Program-made: the position numbers and the translations under genes | Notes under the pieces: generated by a model | Seen by the model: only the letters and a program-made list of their open reading frames with translations | Databases searched by the model: none | What the model was told of the DNA's origin: nothing | Shown here: in pieces, positions 36,565 through 45,200 of the stretch | Numbering within the stretch: the stretch's first letter is position 1 | How the letters are laid out: every line of letters starts with the position of its first letter | From: JACDCA01 sp040881785 | Lineage (GTDB): Bacteria; Acidobacteriota; Vicinamibacteria; Vicinamibacterales; 2-12-FULL-66-21 | Length of the DNA stretch: 64,000 bases | Assembly: GCA_040881785.1 (NCBI GenBank) | Contig: JBBECO010000221.1 | Coordinates: forward strand, 9,663 to 73,662 | Reading direction: 5' to 3'

Positions 36565-39255
36565 TCACTCCTCGGACGCGGTGTGGAGATCCAGCGCGAC
36601 GAGCTTCAACAAATCATCGTCTTTCATCTCGGTCAACAGCATGTCGGCACCGCCTTCAAGGAGATCTTCGGAGAGGCGGCGCTTGGAGTCAATGAGCTGG
36701 TCGATCCGCTCCTCAACCGTCCCGCGGCAGACGAACTTGTGCACGAGCACGTTCTTGGTCTGGCCGATGCGAAACGCGCGGTCTGTGGCCTGATTTTCGA
36801 CGGCCGGATTCCACCAGCGGTCGAAGTGCACGACGTGTGAGGCGGCGGTGAGGTTGAGCCCCGCGCCCCCGGCCTTGAGCGAGACGACGAAGAACGGCAC
36901 GCGCTCGTCTTCCTGGAACTCGGTCACCAACGACTGTCGCGTGCGGACCGGTGTCCCACCGTGGAGAACGAGGCCCGGGCGGCCGAAGACGGTTCCGAGA
37001 AAGGCAGCCAGGGGCGCGGTCATCTCGCGGAACTGCGTGAAGACGAGCACTTTCTCCTGCCTGGCCGCGATGACCTCCGCGATTTCGCGCAGTCGGGCCA
37101 GCTTGCCGCTGTCGGCCTCGCTCCACGAGCCGTCACCCAGCCACTGCGAGGGGTGATTGCAGATCTGCTTGAGCCGCATCAGCGACGCGAGCACGACGCC
37201 CCGACGCTTCATCCCATCGGCCTCGTCGAGCTCGGCCGCCAGGTCGGTCACCGACTGCTGATAGAGCGCCGCTTGCTTGCGCGTCAGTTGGCAGAACGCT
37301 CTGAGCTCGGTCTTGTCCGGCAGATCCGCGATGACGGACTTGTCGGTCTTGAGGCGCCGCAGGATGTACGGACGCACCAGCGCGCGAAGCGGTGCGTACG
37401 GGTTGTGCGGTTGCGCCGAGAGGCGTTTTGTGAATGTCGAGAAGGCTTTCCCGGATCCCAGGAGGCCGGGGTTGATGAAGTCGAAGATCGACCACAGATC
37501 GCCAAGGCGGTTCTCTACAGGCGTTCCGCTGAGCGCCATGCGCGCCTGCGCATCGATCTGCTTGGCGGCCCGCGTCTGTTTCGCGCCAGGTGTCTTGATC
37601 GCCTGCGCTTCGTCCAGGATGGCGAGGCGCCACGGCATGGCGAGCAATGCGGGCACGCGCAGGAGCGATCCGTAGCTGGTGATGACCAGGTCGACGGTGG
37701 CGATGCGGTCGCGATCGAGCGTCTTCAATTCGGCGGTGGTCATTGCTGAGGGGTGCACGACGATCGCCGTGAGGGTCGGCGCGAAGCGTTCGATCTCGGC
37801 GGTCCAATTCGCCAGCAGCGACGCCGGCGCGACCAGAAGGCTCGTGCGCCGCGTCTCATCAGGGGCCGCTCGCGTTCGCAGCACCAGCAGCAGCGCCAGC
37901 ACCTGCATCGTCTTGCCCAGCCCCATGTCGTCGGCGAGGCACGCGCCCAGCCCGAGGCTGGACAGCAGGTGCAGCCAGCGCACGCCGGCCTGCTGATAGG
38001 GTCGTAGCGTCGCCTTCAGCGCGGCGCCAGGATCCAGTTGCGCCAGTTGATCCGGATCGCGAAGGCCGGCGAGCGTCTTTGCCAGCCACGGCCCGGCGAC
38101 GACGTGTGACCAGTCGGGAGCGCTGTCGGCGACGGTATCGCCCGGCACGTGGGCGCCAGAGACGAGGCGCATCGCTTCCCCGAAGGACAGGCCGCCCTTC
38201 GCCGCGGCCGCTTCCACGGCTCGGAACTCGTCGAGCATCCGGCCGAGTTTCTCGCGGTCGACTTCGACCCACCGTCCGCGCACCAGGTGCAGGCCGTTTG
38301 ACGCGGCGAGCAGCTGCTCAATCTCCGCCTCGGTCAGCGGTTCGCCGTCCAGGGTGACGCCCATCTTGAAGTCGAGCAATGCGTCCTTGCCGAGGCCTGA
38401 AGGCGCCTTGCCTCCGACGGTGCCGGTGACTTGCGGACGGGGCGGGCGATTCGCCCGCCATGCGGTCGGCACGCGCACGATGACCCCCGCAGACTCGAGG
38501 CGGGGGACATCGGTCAGGAGTTGAAACGCCTCGGTAGGTGTCCACCGGAGCGGGTGATAGATCTCGCCCGCGTCGACCATCGTCTTCAGCCAGGGACACT
38601 CGGCGGCGGCGCGCTGGACGGGCAGGAGCAGCGAGAGCAGCCGTGACTTGTTGGCAGCGCCTGCGTATTCGCTCAGTGCGCGGCCGAGCGGCAGGTGCTG
38701 CGCCTGGGCGCGCGCTGACAGTTGTGGCGTGTAGGTCGCCAGAAACGCGAACGGCGCCTCATCGTCTTTGCGGTTCTCAGCGAGGTTGAAGTGGACGCGG
38801 CCGACGAGATGCCACGCCGGGTTTTTGTGCTGCAGAAAGGCCTGAACCGACGTCTTCGACTCGGCGAGCTCGGATCGAAACGCTTCGGCGATTTCAGTCC
38901 AGAGCGTTTCGAGGACCGAGGCCGTCAAGTACTCGGCGCCGTCCATCGGCGGCGCGGCCGCGGCGAGCGCCTCGAGCTCGCCGAGAGGGGGCGCTGGTAT
39001 TGGCGCGTGGTCCGCATCGAGATCGGGGTGCGTGCAGATGGTCGTCACGAACCGCGCGGCGAAGTCGCGCCAGTAACTGACGCCTGCCGGAAGCGCGGTC
39101 CCGATCTCGCCAGCGCCGAGTTCGAGCAACCCGTGACCCGAGCCACGAGCGAACGCGCCTTCGAGCGTGCGCCACAGGGCGGCCGGCGGTTGGGGTGCGT
39201 CTTCTGCGCCAGTCCACAGCAGGTGGCCGCGCGGGGTGAGTGCGAGCGACGGCAC
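36565..39255 (-). CDS. SNF2-family DEAD/DEAH-box helicase
   Basis: The 896-residue protein is a Swi2/Snf2 ATPase that moves along or remodels DNA-protein complexes. The N-terminal third (PSLALTPRGHLLWTG) is the bacterial SNF2-specific domain. The motor follows: motif I DDMGLGKTMQVLAL, TSYGSLLRVP, motif II DEAQAIK, ALSGTPVENRLGDLWSIFDF, then the second lobe with VFTQFREM, SLKAGGAGLNLTAASHVVHF, DRWWNPAVENQATDRAFRIG and VEERIDQLI. All motifs are intact. It starts at GTG 39255, 26 bases after hepT, and its stop touches the SWIM gene. Related helicases occur in several antiphage systems, so its presence on a toxin-antitoxin island is suggestive. Confidence 0.92.
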   Translation of the reverse strand: MPSLALTPRGHLLWTGAEDAPQPPAALWRTLEGAFARGSGHGLLELGAGEIGTALPAGVSYWRDFAARFVTTICTHPDLDADHAPIPAPPLGELEALAAAAPPMDGAEYLTASVLETLWTEIAEAFRSELAESKTSVQAFLQHKNPAWHLVGRVHFNLAENRKDDEAPFAFLATYTPQLSARAQAQHLPLGRALSEYAGAANKSRLLSLLLPVQRAAAECPWLKTMVDAGEIYHPLRWTPTEAFQLLTDVPRLESAGVIVRVPTAWRANRPPRPQVTGTVGGKAPSGLGKDALLDFKMGVTLDGEPLTEAEIEQLLAASNGLHLVRGRWVEVDREKLGRMLDEFRAVEAAAAKGGLSFGEAMRLVSGAHVPGDTVADSAPDWSHVVAGPWLAKTLAGLRDPDQLAQLDPGAALKATLRPYQQAGVRWLHLLSSLGLGACLADDMGLGKTMQVLALLLVLRTRAAPDETRRTSLLVAPASLLANWTAEIERFAPTLTAIVVHPSAMTTAELKTLDRDRIATVDLVITSYGSLLRVPALLAMPWRLAILDEAQAIKTPGAKQTRAAKQIDAQARMALSGTPVENRLGDLWSIFDFINPGLLGSGKAFSTFTKRLSAQPHNPYAPLRALVRPYILRRLKTDKSVIADLPDKTELRAFCQLTRKQAALYQQSVTDLAAELDEADGMKRRGVVLASLMRLKQICNHPSQWLGDGSWSEADSGKLARLREIAEVIAARQEKVLVFTQFREMTAPLAAFLGTVFGRPGLVLHGGTPVRTRQSLVTEFQEDERVPFFVVSLKAGGAGLNLTAASHVVHFDRWWNPAVENQATDRAFRIGQTKNVLVHKFVCRGTVEERIDQLIDSKRRLSEDLLEGGADMLLTEMKDDDLLKLVALDLHTASEE

Positions 39256-39281
39256 GGGGATGGTCTCGCCTGACCCGATTG

Positions 39282-39635
39282 CTATGGGTTCGGCGTCGGA
39301 GGGAGCAGAGTATCAAGCTGGCCGATCAGCTCAGGAATCCGCCGGGTCGCAACCAGCCAGATGCGGTCTTGGCTGATCTCTCCGTAGTCATGGGCCAGCA
39401 CGTTACGCTGCGAGATAATCTGTTGCCAAGGAATCTCCGAATGCTGCGCTTTGAAGGCCGGAGACACCAGGCGTGCCGCCTCACCGATGATCTCAACAGC
39501 ACGTTCGACCGCCAGCTGCAGCTTGCGGTCGCGAAGATATTCATCAAGCGCGACGCCGGCCGTGAAATCGCGAATGGTGCGCGCCGCGTCGAGCATGTCC
39601 CATACGCAGCCGGCGTCGCGGTCCTCAGGCCGCAT
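39282..39635 (-). CDS. hepT: HepT-type HEPN toxin (RNase)
   Basis: The 117-residue helical protein has the HEPN active-site signature RNVLAHDYGE (R-x4-H-x-Y). HepT cleaves RNA or tRNA ends and is silenced when MntA attaches AMP groups to the tyrosine of this motif, which is present here. The start overlaps the last 11 bases of mntA, the standard antitoxin-first order. Length is normal for DUF86/HepT proteins and no lesion is visible. Confidence 0.88.
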   Translation of the reverse strand: MRPEDRDAGCVWDMLDAARTIRDFTAGVALDEYLRDRKLQLAVERAVEIIGEAARLVSPAFKAQHSEIPWQQIISQRNVLAHDYGEISQDRIWLVATRRIPELIGQLDTLLPPTPNP

Positions 39636-39930
39636 ACAGGACCTGTTTGGATTTCAGAATCGCGGCGCGCCGATACGGGTTCCGCAAGCCAGCCTCCTCG
39701 ACGAGATCCACAGATCGTCCGAGGAGAGCGGCCAGCTCTTCCCGCATCGTCACCAAATCAAAGAGGCTCCATCCTGCGCCCACTTCAAATGACACGAGGA
39801 CGTCGATGTCGCTGTCTGGGCGAAAGTCCTCCCGCACGACCGATCCAAATAACGACATTTCGGCGATCTTCCACCGGCGGCAGAATCCCGCGATGCGGTC
39901 GTTCGAAACAGTCAGATGCGGGTTCGCCAC
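39625..39930 (-). CDS. mntA: MntA-type nucleotidyltransferase antitoxin
   Basis: The 101-residue protein carries the minimal nucleotidyltransferase motif GSVVREDFRPDSDIDVLV, with the G-S and the D-x-D that bind metal and ATP. It acts as antitoxin by AMP-adding to HepT. I chose GTG 39930, preceded by GAGGAA six bases upstream; the open frame extends to 40059 but lacks homology there. The region upstream contains a 7-bp palindrome at 40091-40107 that might be an operator. Confidence 0.85.
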   Translation of the reverse strand: MANPHLTVSNDRIAGFCRRWKIAEMSLFGSVVREDFRPDSDIDVLVSFEVGAGWSLFDLVTMREELAALLGRSVDLVEEAGLRNPYRRAAILKSKQVLYAA

Positions 39931-40090
39931 AGGTTCCTCGCTTCGTATTCTGGCACAGCTCGAGCGGACTGTGTCGGCGCGACGTCGCATCCCCAAATCG
40001 CCTCCGTCGCGCTGGAGCTTCGGAGTCGATCGGCAGGAGTTTCCACGAAGGAACCTCACAAAGATGCCTGCGGAAACGCGCTCCGGCGAG

Positions 40091-40107
40091 TGACACTTCG
40101 AGTGTCA
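40091..40107. promoter_or_regulatory. Palindrome upstream of mntA (possible operator)
   Basis: TGACACT and AGTGTCA flank the triplet TCG. The site lies 160 bases before the mntA start in the intergenic end of the island. It could bind a dimeric regulator or form a hairpin; no regulator gene is adjacent. Confidence 0.3.
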
Positions 40108-40244
40108 TCGCACTGGCAAAGCCCGAAAACGGAAGCAAACGGATGAAGGCCGGCGAAAGAGTCCGAAAACGCCAAATCGCTGGCGTCGAGAGACTTGTGC
40201 CAAAAAGGCCAGTCTTTGTTGGATCTTCTCGATGCGTGTTCATG

Positions 40245-40265
40245 GAATCCCTCTCTCTCCGCCAG
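40245..40265 (+). repeat. Right attachment repeat
   Basis: Exact copy of 35294-35314. Beyond it no tRNA sequence continues on the left side, so this is only the tRNA tail, as expected for the distal end of an integrated element. Immediately after lies a G-C hairpin (GCTCGCG, CGCGAGC at 40271-40289). Confidence 0.8.
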
Positions 40266-40301
40266 CCTTCGCTCGCGCTGCGCGCGAGCTTCGGCTAGGC
40301 A

Positions 40302-40355
40302 GGCTGCAGAACGGCTAGCGGGCTGCAGAACCGCTGGGCCGGCTGCAGAACCGCT
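40302..40355. repeat. Three tandem copies of GGCTGCAGAACSGCT
   Basis: Copies begin at 40302, 40321 and 40341, with unit lengths of 19-20 bases. They lie between the island end and the FGE-like gene and encode nothing recognisable. Confidence 0.6.
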
Positions 40356-40397
40356 TGCGGCTTCGGTTGGCAGGCCGCGTGAAGCGAGCGGTCGCGA

Positions 40398-40425
40398 ACT
40401 CGGACCCTTCGGACCCCTCGGACCC
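40398..40425. repeat. Short TCGGACCC repeats
   Basis: Three near copies of CTCGGACCC just downstream of the FGE-like gene stop. The same unit, in both orientations, makes up a longer block at 63405-63515, so it is a dispersed repeat family of this genome. Confidence 0.55.
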
Positions 40426-41124
40426 TCAGCCTCGAGCCACTCTGAACCCGTAATCGGTGTAGCGGAAGGACGGATCGATGCGGCTGCGCGCCGCGCACCG
40501 GCTGATGGTCACCGCGTGCCGCCACGAACCGCCTCGCGACGCGCGCCGCACGCCGACGTCCGGCCCGGACGGCTGGTGCGTCGGGGAATCGCGGTAGTAG
40601 TCGGCCCCGTACCAGTCCGCGCACCACTCGTGCACGTTGGCGGCGATGCCGAAGAGGCCGAACGGATTCGGCTCGCCGAGCGTCACGGGCCATGGCCCTT
40701 CGAGCGGTCCACGCCCGCCGTCAGGGATCCACGCCGGGATCGCATCCCCCCAGGGATAACGACGCCCCTCGACACCGCCCCGCGCCGCGCGCTCCCACTC
40801 CGCCTCGCTTGGCAGTCGCTCGACCGCGCCCTCGGACTCACGCCAGCGGCAGTACGCCTGGCAATCGAACCAGCTCACGCCGACGACAGGACGCTCGGGA
40901 ATAGTCGAGAAGATCTGCCAGTCCCGCGGAGCGTCGTGGCCCGTCGCCCGCAGGAACCGCGCGTAGGCGCGGCACGTGACGGGGTACACGGCGAGCTCGA
41001 AGGCGTCGATCCACACGTCGTGCACCGGTCGCTCGTCATCCGCGCCGTCGTCGCTGCCCATCTGAAACGAGCCCTCGGGGATGCGGACGAAGGCTTCATC
41101 CGGTGCGATCAGGTGGTCAGTCAC
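40426..41124 (-). CDS. SUMF1/FGE-sulfatase domain protein, lacking the first active-site cysteine
   Basis: The 232-residue protein is a single formylglycine-generating-enzyme-like domain: VRIPEGSFQMGSDD, VTCRAYARFL, PVVGVSWFDCQAYCRW, LPSEAEWERAARGG, NPFGLFGIAANVHEWCADWY and the terminal RCAARSRIDP...YGFRVA. True FGE enzymes need two cysteines five residues apart in this last segment. Only the second is kept (in SRCAARS); the position of the first is valine. It is therefore probably not a sulfatase activator but one of the many SUMF1-domain proteins of other or unknown role. It has no signal peptide. It lies just outside the tRNA-Ser island. Confidence 0.85.
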   Translation of the reverse strand: MTDHLIAPDEAFVRIPEGSFQMGSDDGADDERPVHDVWIDAFELAVYPVTCRAYARFLRATGHDAPRDWQIFSTIPERPVVGVSWFDCQAYCRWRESEGAVERLPSEAEWERAARGGVEGRRYPWGDAIPAWIPDGGRGPLEGPWPVTLGEPNPFGLFGIAANVHEWCADWYGADYYRDSPTHQPSGPDVGVRRASRGGSWRHAVTISRCAARSRIDPSFRYTDYGFRVARG

Positions 41125-41233
41125 TCCCGCCTATGATCCCCCGGAACCCCATTCCTGCCCGTTGGACTACAGGTCTCGATTGCTCTACTGTGGGGATTGG
41201 GACGGCCGCCTGGCCCGAAGCACAGGAGGTTCC

Positions 41234-41761
41234 ATGTTGTTCTCGGAACGCAGCATCTGGACGATGCTGCACGGCATCGGATTGGGTGGCGGAGCCCTCA
41301 TCGCTCTGGCTGCCGCGGTCTTCTACCTCTATGCCGCGCGCCCGTCCGACCGCGCAGCCGCCCCGCCCGGATCCGGAGCGCTTGCGGGCGCAACGGTGCT
41401 GAGCGCCGCGCTGCTCTGGCTCACCGTGATCGTGGGTACCTATGTCATCTTCCCGCCGTACCGCGCCGCGCCTCCGCCTGGCGCGACCGATCTGAGCGAA
41501 TTCCCTCGCGCGCTGATCCTGGCGAGCCCGAGTACGGCGTGGCTGCACGCCTTTGCGATGGAGAGCAAGGAGCACATCCCCTGGATCGCGTCGATGCTGA
41601 CGACGGCGGTGGCATTCGTCGCCGTCCGCTACAGGGCGACGGTGCTCCAGAACCCCTCGTTGCGGCGGCTGTCGACGGTGCTGCTGACGATCTCGTTCGT
41701 GCTGGTCGCGTTCGTGTCGTTGATGGGTGTGTTCGTCAACAAGGTGGCCCCCTTGGACTAG
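41234..41761 (+). CDS. Four-helix membrane protein of unknown function
   Basis: The 175-residue protein starts at ATG 41234, preceded by a perfect AGGAGGT. Hydrophobic segments lie at about 10-33 (IGLGGGALIALAAAVFYLYA), 50-70 (TVLSAALLWLTVIVGTYVIF), 113-130 and 146-168. Between helices 2 and 3 a loop of about 40 residues (YRAAPPPGATDLSEFPRALI) should face the periplasm. No charged catalytic motif stands out. A second membrane protein follows after 15 bases, so the two are probably co-expressed and may form a complex. Confidence 0.7.
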   Translation: MLFSERSIWTMLHGIGLGGGALIALAAAVFYLYAARPSDRAAAPPGSGALAGATVLSAALLWLTVIVGTYVIFPPYRAAPPPGATDLSEFPRALILASPSTAWLHAFAMESKEHIPWIASMLTTAVAFVAVRYRATVLQNPSLRRLSTVLLTISFVLVAFVSLMGVFVNKVAPLD

Positions 41762-41779
41762 GCGAGGCGGAGGTTCATG

Positions 41780-42115
41780 ATGGCGACGACTTCTCCACCG
41801 ATGGCATCGCGCGACGTCAACGGCAGCGCCATGGCCGCCCTTCTGGGCGGGGGCATCGGCGCATTTGCGATGGGCGCGTTTGTACTCCTCAACGAGGCCG
41901 GCATCTTCTCCGCTCCTGCGTTGTATGCCCCGGCTGGTGGCGTATCGGGGCGAACGACGCTGGCGACGATCGTCTGGCTGATCGCCTGGGCCGTGCTCCA
42001 CCATCGCTGGAAGGCCCGGGAGATCGCGCCGGGCCGCATCAGTGCGGTGACGCTGATCTTGATAGCGGTCGGCTTGCTCGGGACCCTTCCGCCCGTCTGG
42101 GCGCTGCTGAAGTGA
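41780..42115 (+). CDS. Three-helix membrane protein of unknown function
   Basis: The 111-residue protein has hydrophobic segments at about 20-40 (LLGGGIGAFAMGAFVLLNEA), 60-75 (LATIVWLIAWAVLHHRW) and 85-107. GGAGG lies six bases before ATG 41780; ATG 41777 is also possible but too near the ribosome site. It is coupled to the preceding membrane protein gene by a 15-base gap. No family is recognised. Confidence 0.65.
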   Translation: MATTSPPMASRDVNGSAMAALLGGGIGAFAMGAFVLLNEAGIFSAPALYAPAGGVSGRTTLATIVWLIAWAVLHHRWKAREIAPGRISAVTLILIAVGLLGTLPPVWALLK

Positions 42116-42288
42116 CCGCCTTCGAGCAGCGCTGTATGCCGCGCTTCCTCGTCCGTGAGGGCTCATCGTAACGACGGTGAGAGAGGTCCGTCACGAGACA
42201 CCTTGGTTGCGGCCGCGGTCTGACTCATCCGTGCAGCCGCTCGTGCCGATCCCGAAACCTGACAAGATGGGACGGTTGACGGCGACCC

Positions 42289-45200
42289 ATGATGACACGG
42301 CCTGAGCACGCGGCGGTTCTTTCGGGCGGCGGCGAGATGGGCGCGCTCATGCGCTCCATCGACTGGTCCAAGACGGCCGTCGGTCCGGTCCACACGTGGC
42401 CCCAGAGCCTCCGCACGGCCCTCAGCATCCTCCTCGAGACCGGCTTCCCGATGTACATCGCGTGGGGCCGCGAGTTCACGCAGTTCTACAACGACGGGTA
42501 TCGCCCCATCCTGGGCTCCACGAAGCATCCGATGGCGATGGGGATCGGCACGCGCGAGACCTTCGCCGAGATCTGGGACATCATCGGGCCGATGTTCGAC
42601 GGCGTCATGGAGGGGCGGCCGACCACGCTGGTGGACTTCCTGCTGCCGCTCGACCGGCACGGCTTCACCGAGGAGTGCTACTTCATCTTCTCCTACAGCC
42701 CCATCCGCGAAGAGAGCGGACGCGTCGGCGGCGTGCTGGTCACCGTCACCGAGACGACGCCGCGCGTCCTCAGCGAGCGCCGCCTCGAGACGACGCAGGC
42801 GCTGGCGGCCGAAACGCGGACCGCGCGCACCGTCCTGGAGGCCTGCGAGATCGCCGGCCGCGTGCTCGCGGGCAACGCCGAAGACCTTCCCTTCAGCCGC
42901 ATCTACGTGTTCGCCGACGACGGCGGCACGGCGGTGCTGATGGCGGCCTGCGGCGAAGGACCCCCGGCGTTTGCGCTTCCGGAGGCCCTGCCGGTGCAGG
43001 CGGAGCCGCTCGCGCGGATCCTCGCGTCGGGACGCATGGAGATCCTCGACGACTCACGCCGCATCGTCGCGCTGCCGATCGTCACGCAGGGTGCCGGGCG
43101 CCCGGTGGGCCTGCTCGTGACGGGCACCAGTCCCCGGCTCGTTCTCGACGACGGGTACCAGGGGTTTCTGTGGCTGGTCGCCTCGCAGATCGGCACCGCC
43201 ATCGCGGGGGCGCAGGCCCTCGAAAGCGCGCAGGCGCGCGTCCATGCGCTGGCCGAGCTCGATCGAGCCAAGACGGCCTTCTTCAGCAACGTGAGTCACG
43301 AGTTCCGCACGCCGCTCACGCTGATGCTCGGGCCGACCGAAGAGGCGCTCGCTTCACCCGAGGGGGCGCTGCGCGGCGAGGACCTCGAGACGGTTCACCG
43401 CAATCAGGTTCGGCTGCTGAAGCTGGTGAACACGCTGCTCGACTTCTCGCGTTTCGAGGCGGGACGCGCCAACGCCGCCTTCGAGCCCCTCGACCTCGCG
43501 CGGCTCACGGCGGATCTCGCCAGCGCGTTCCGGTCCACGACCGAGCGCGCGGGCCTGCGCCTCGTCATCGACTGCCCCCCGCTCGACGAGCCCGTCTACG
43601 TGGACCGGGAGATGTGGGAGAAGATCGTCCTCAACCTGCTCTCGAACGCCTTCAAGTTCACCTTTCACGGCTCGATCACGGTCGTGCTGGCGTGCGACGA
43701 CGGGCACGTCGAACTGCGGGTGTGCGACACCGGCGTGGGCATTCCCTCCGACGAGCTCGATCATGTCTTCGACCGCTTTCATCGGATCGAGGGGACGGTG
43801 GCGCGCACGCACGAGGGATCGGGCATCGGCCTCGCGCTCGTCCGGGAGCTGGTGGCGCTCCACGGCGGCACGATCAGCGCGTCCAGCGTGGTCGGACAGG
43901 GCTCGGTCTTCTCGGTGCGGCTCCCGCTCGGTTCGGCGCACCTGCCGGCGGAGCACGTCGGGCCGGCGGCGTCCGGAGCGGGAGCATCCGTGCCAGGCGC
44001 CGATCGTGCGACACCCTACGTGACCGAAGCGCTGCGGTGGCTGCCCGACCAGCAGCCCCTCGAGGAGAGGCCGGCCATACGCAATCCCGAGGCGCCGAGG
44101 GTTCTGGTGGCCGACGACAACGCCGACATGCGCGACTACCTCGCGCGCCTGCTCGGGGACCGATTCGACGTCGAGACCGTGGCGGACGGTCTGGCTGCGC
44201 TCGCGTCGGTGGAACGGCGCCGCCCCGACGTCGTCGTCAGCGACGTGATGATGCCGGGTCTGGACGGCTTCCAGCTGGTCTCGGCGCTGCGCGGCGGCGA
44301 GGGCACGCAGGCGGTCCCGATCATCCTGCTGTCGGCGCGTGCCGGAGAAGAAGCACGCATCGACGGTCTGAACGCCGGCGCCGACGATTACCTCGTCAAG
44401 CCGTTCTCGGCCCGGGAGCTGATCGCGCGCGTCGATGCGCAGGTCGTCCGCGCGCGGCTGCGGTCGATCGAGGACGCGCACGCGGTCCGGCTCGCGAGCG
44501 TCTTCCAGCACGCGCCGGTGGGCGTGGCGATCCTCCGCGGACCGGACCATGTCTTCGAGTTCGCGAATCACGAGTATCTGGGTATCGTCGCGCGACGCGA
44601 CGTCGTCGGGAAACCCGTGCGGCAGGCACTACCGGAGTACGAGGGCCAGAGTATCTTCGAGATCCTCGATCAGGTGTACGCCTCGGCCGAACCGATGGTC
44701 ATCCACTCCATGCGCGCCCAGATGCGGCGCTGGGGCGAGGACGTGGAGGAGGCGTTTTTCGACGTGTCCTGCCAGCCCCTGCTCGACGAGGGGTGCCGCG
44801 CCACGGGCATCGCGGTCGTCGTCGTGGACGTGTCGGCGCTGACACGGGCGCGGCGGGAAGCCGAATCGGCCAACCGCGCGAAAGACGAGTTCCTCGCCAT
44901 GCTCGGCCACGAGCTGCGGAACCCCCTGGCCCCGATCCTGACCGCGCTGCAGCTGATGCGGCTGCGCCATCTCTCCGGCGGGGAGCGCGAGCGCGAGATC
45001 ATCGAGCGCCAGGTGAGGCACGTGGTGTCGCTCGTGGACGATCTGCTGGACGTCTCGCGGATCACGCGCGGCACGGTGCAGTTGAAACGCACCCGCGTGG
45101 ATCTGGCCGACGTGGTCGCCAAGGCCATCGAGATGACGAGCCCGGCGATCGAAGAGCGGCGGCACCAGTTGAACGTGCAGGTGCCGCGCGGTCTCGAGGT

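Larger units (their letters stand above)
35294..40265. mobile_element. tRNA-Ser-linked genomic island, 4.95 kb, no integrase seen
   Basis: The segment is bounded by an exact 21-bp direct repeat of the tRNA-Ser 3' end. It contains four genes on the minus strand in the order mntA, hepT, SNF2 helicase, SWIM protein, spaced 26 bases or less or overlapping, so probably one operon. The flanks inside the repeats (35315-35590 and 39931-40244) hold no convincing gene; the left flank is T-rich. No integrase, excisionase or transposase is visible, so the element either lost it or is moved by an integrase acting in trans. The repeat could in principle be chance, but a 21-base exact match is very unlikely. 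Confidence 0.72.

Noticed and set aside
35315..40244. Possible integrase or transposase within the island
   Set aside because: No tyrosine- or serine-recombinase motif in any frame of the two flanking gaps; all larger frames belong to the four cargo genes or their shadows.
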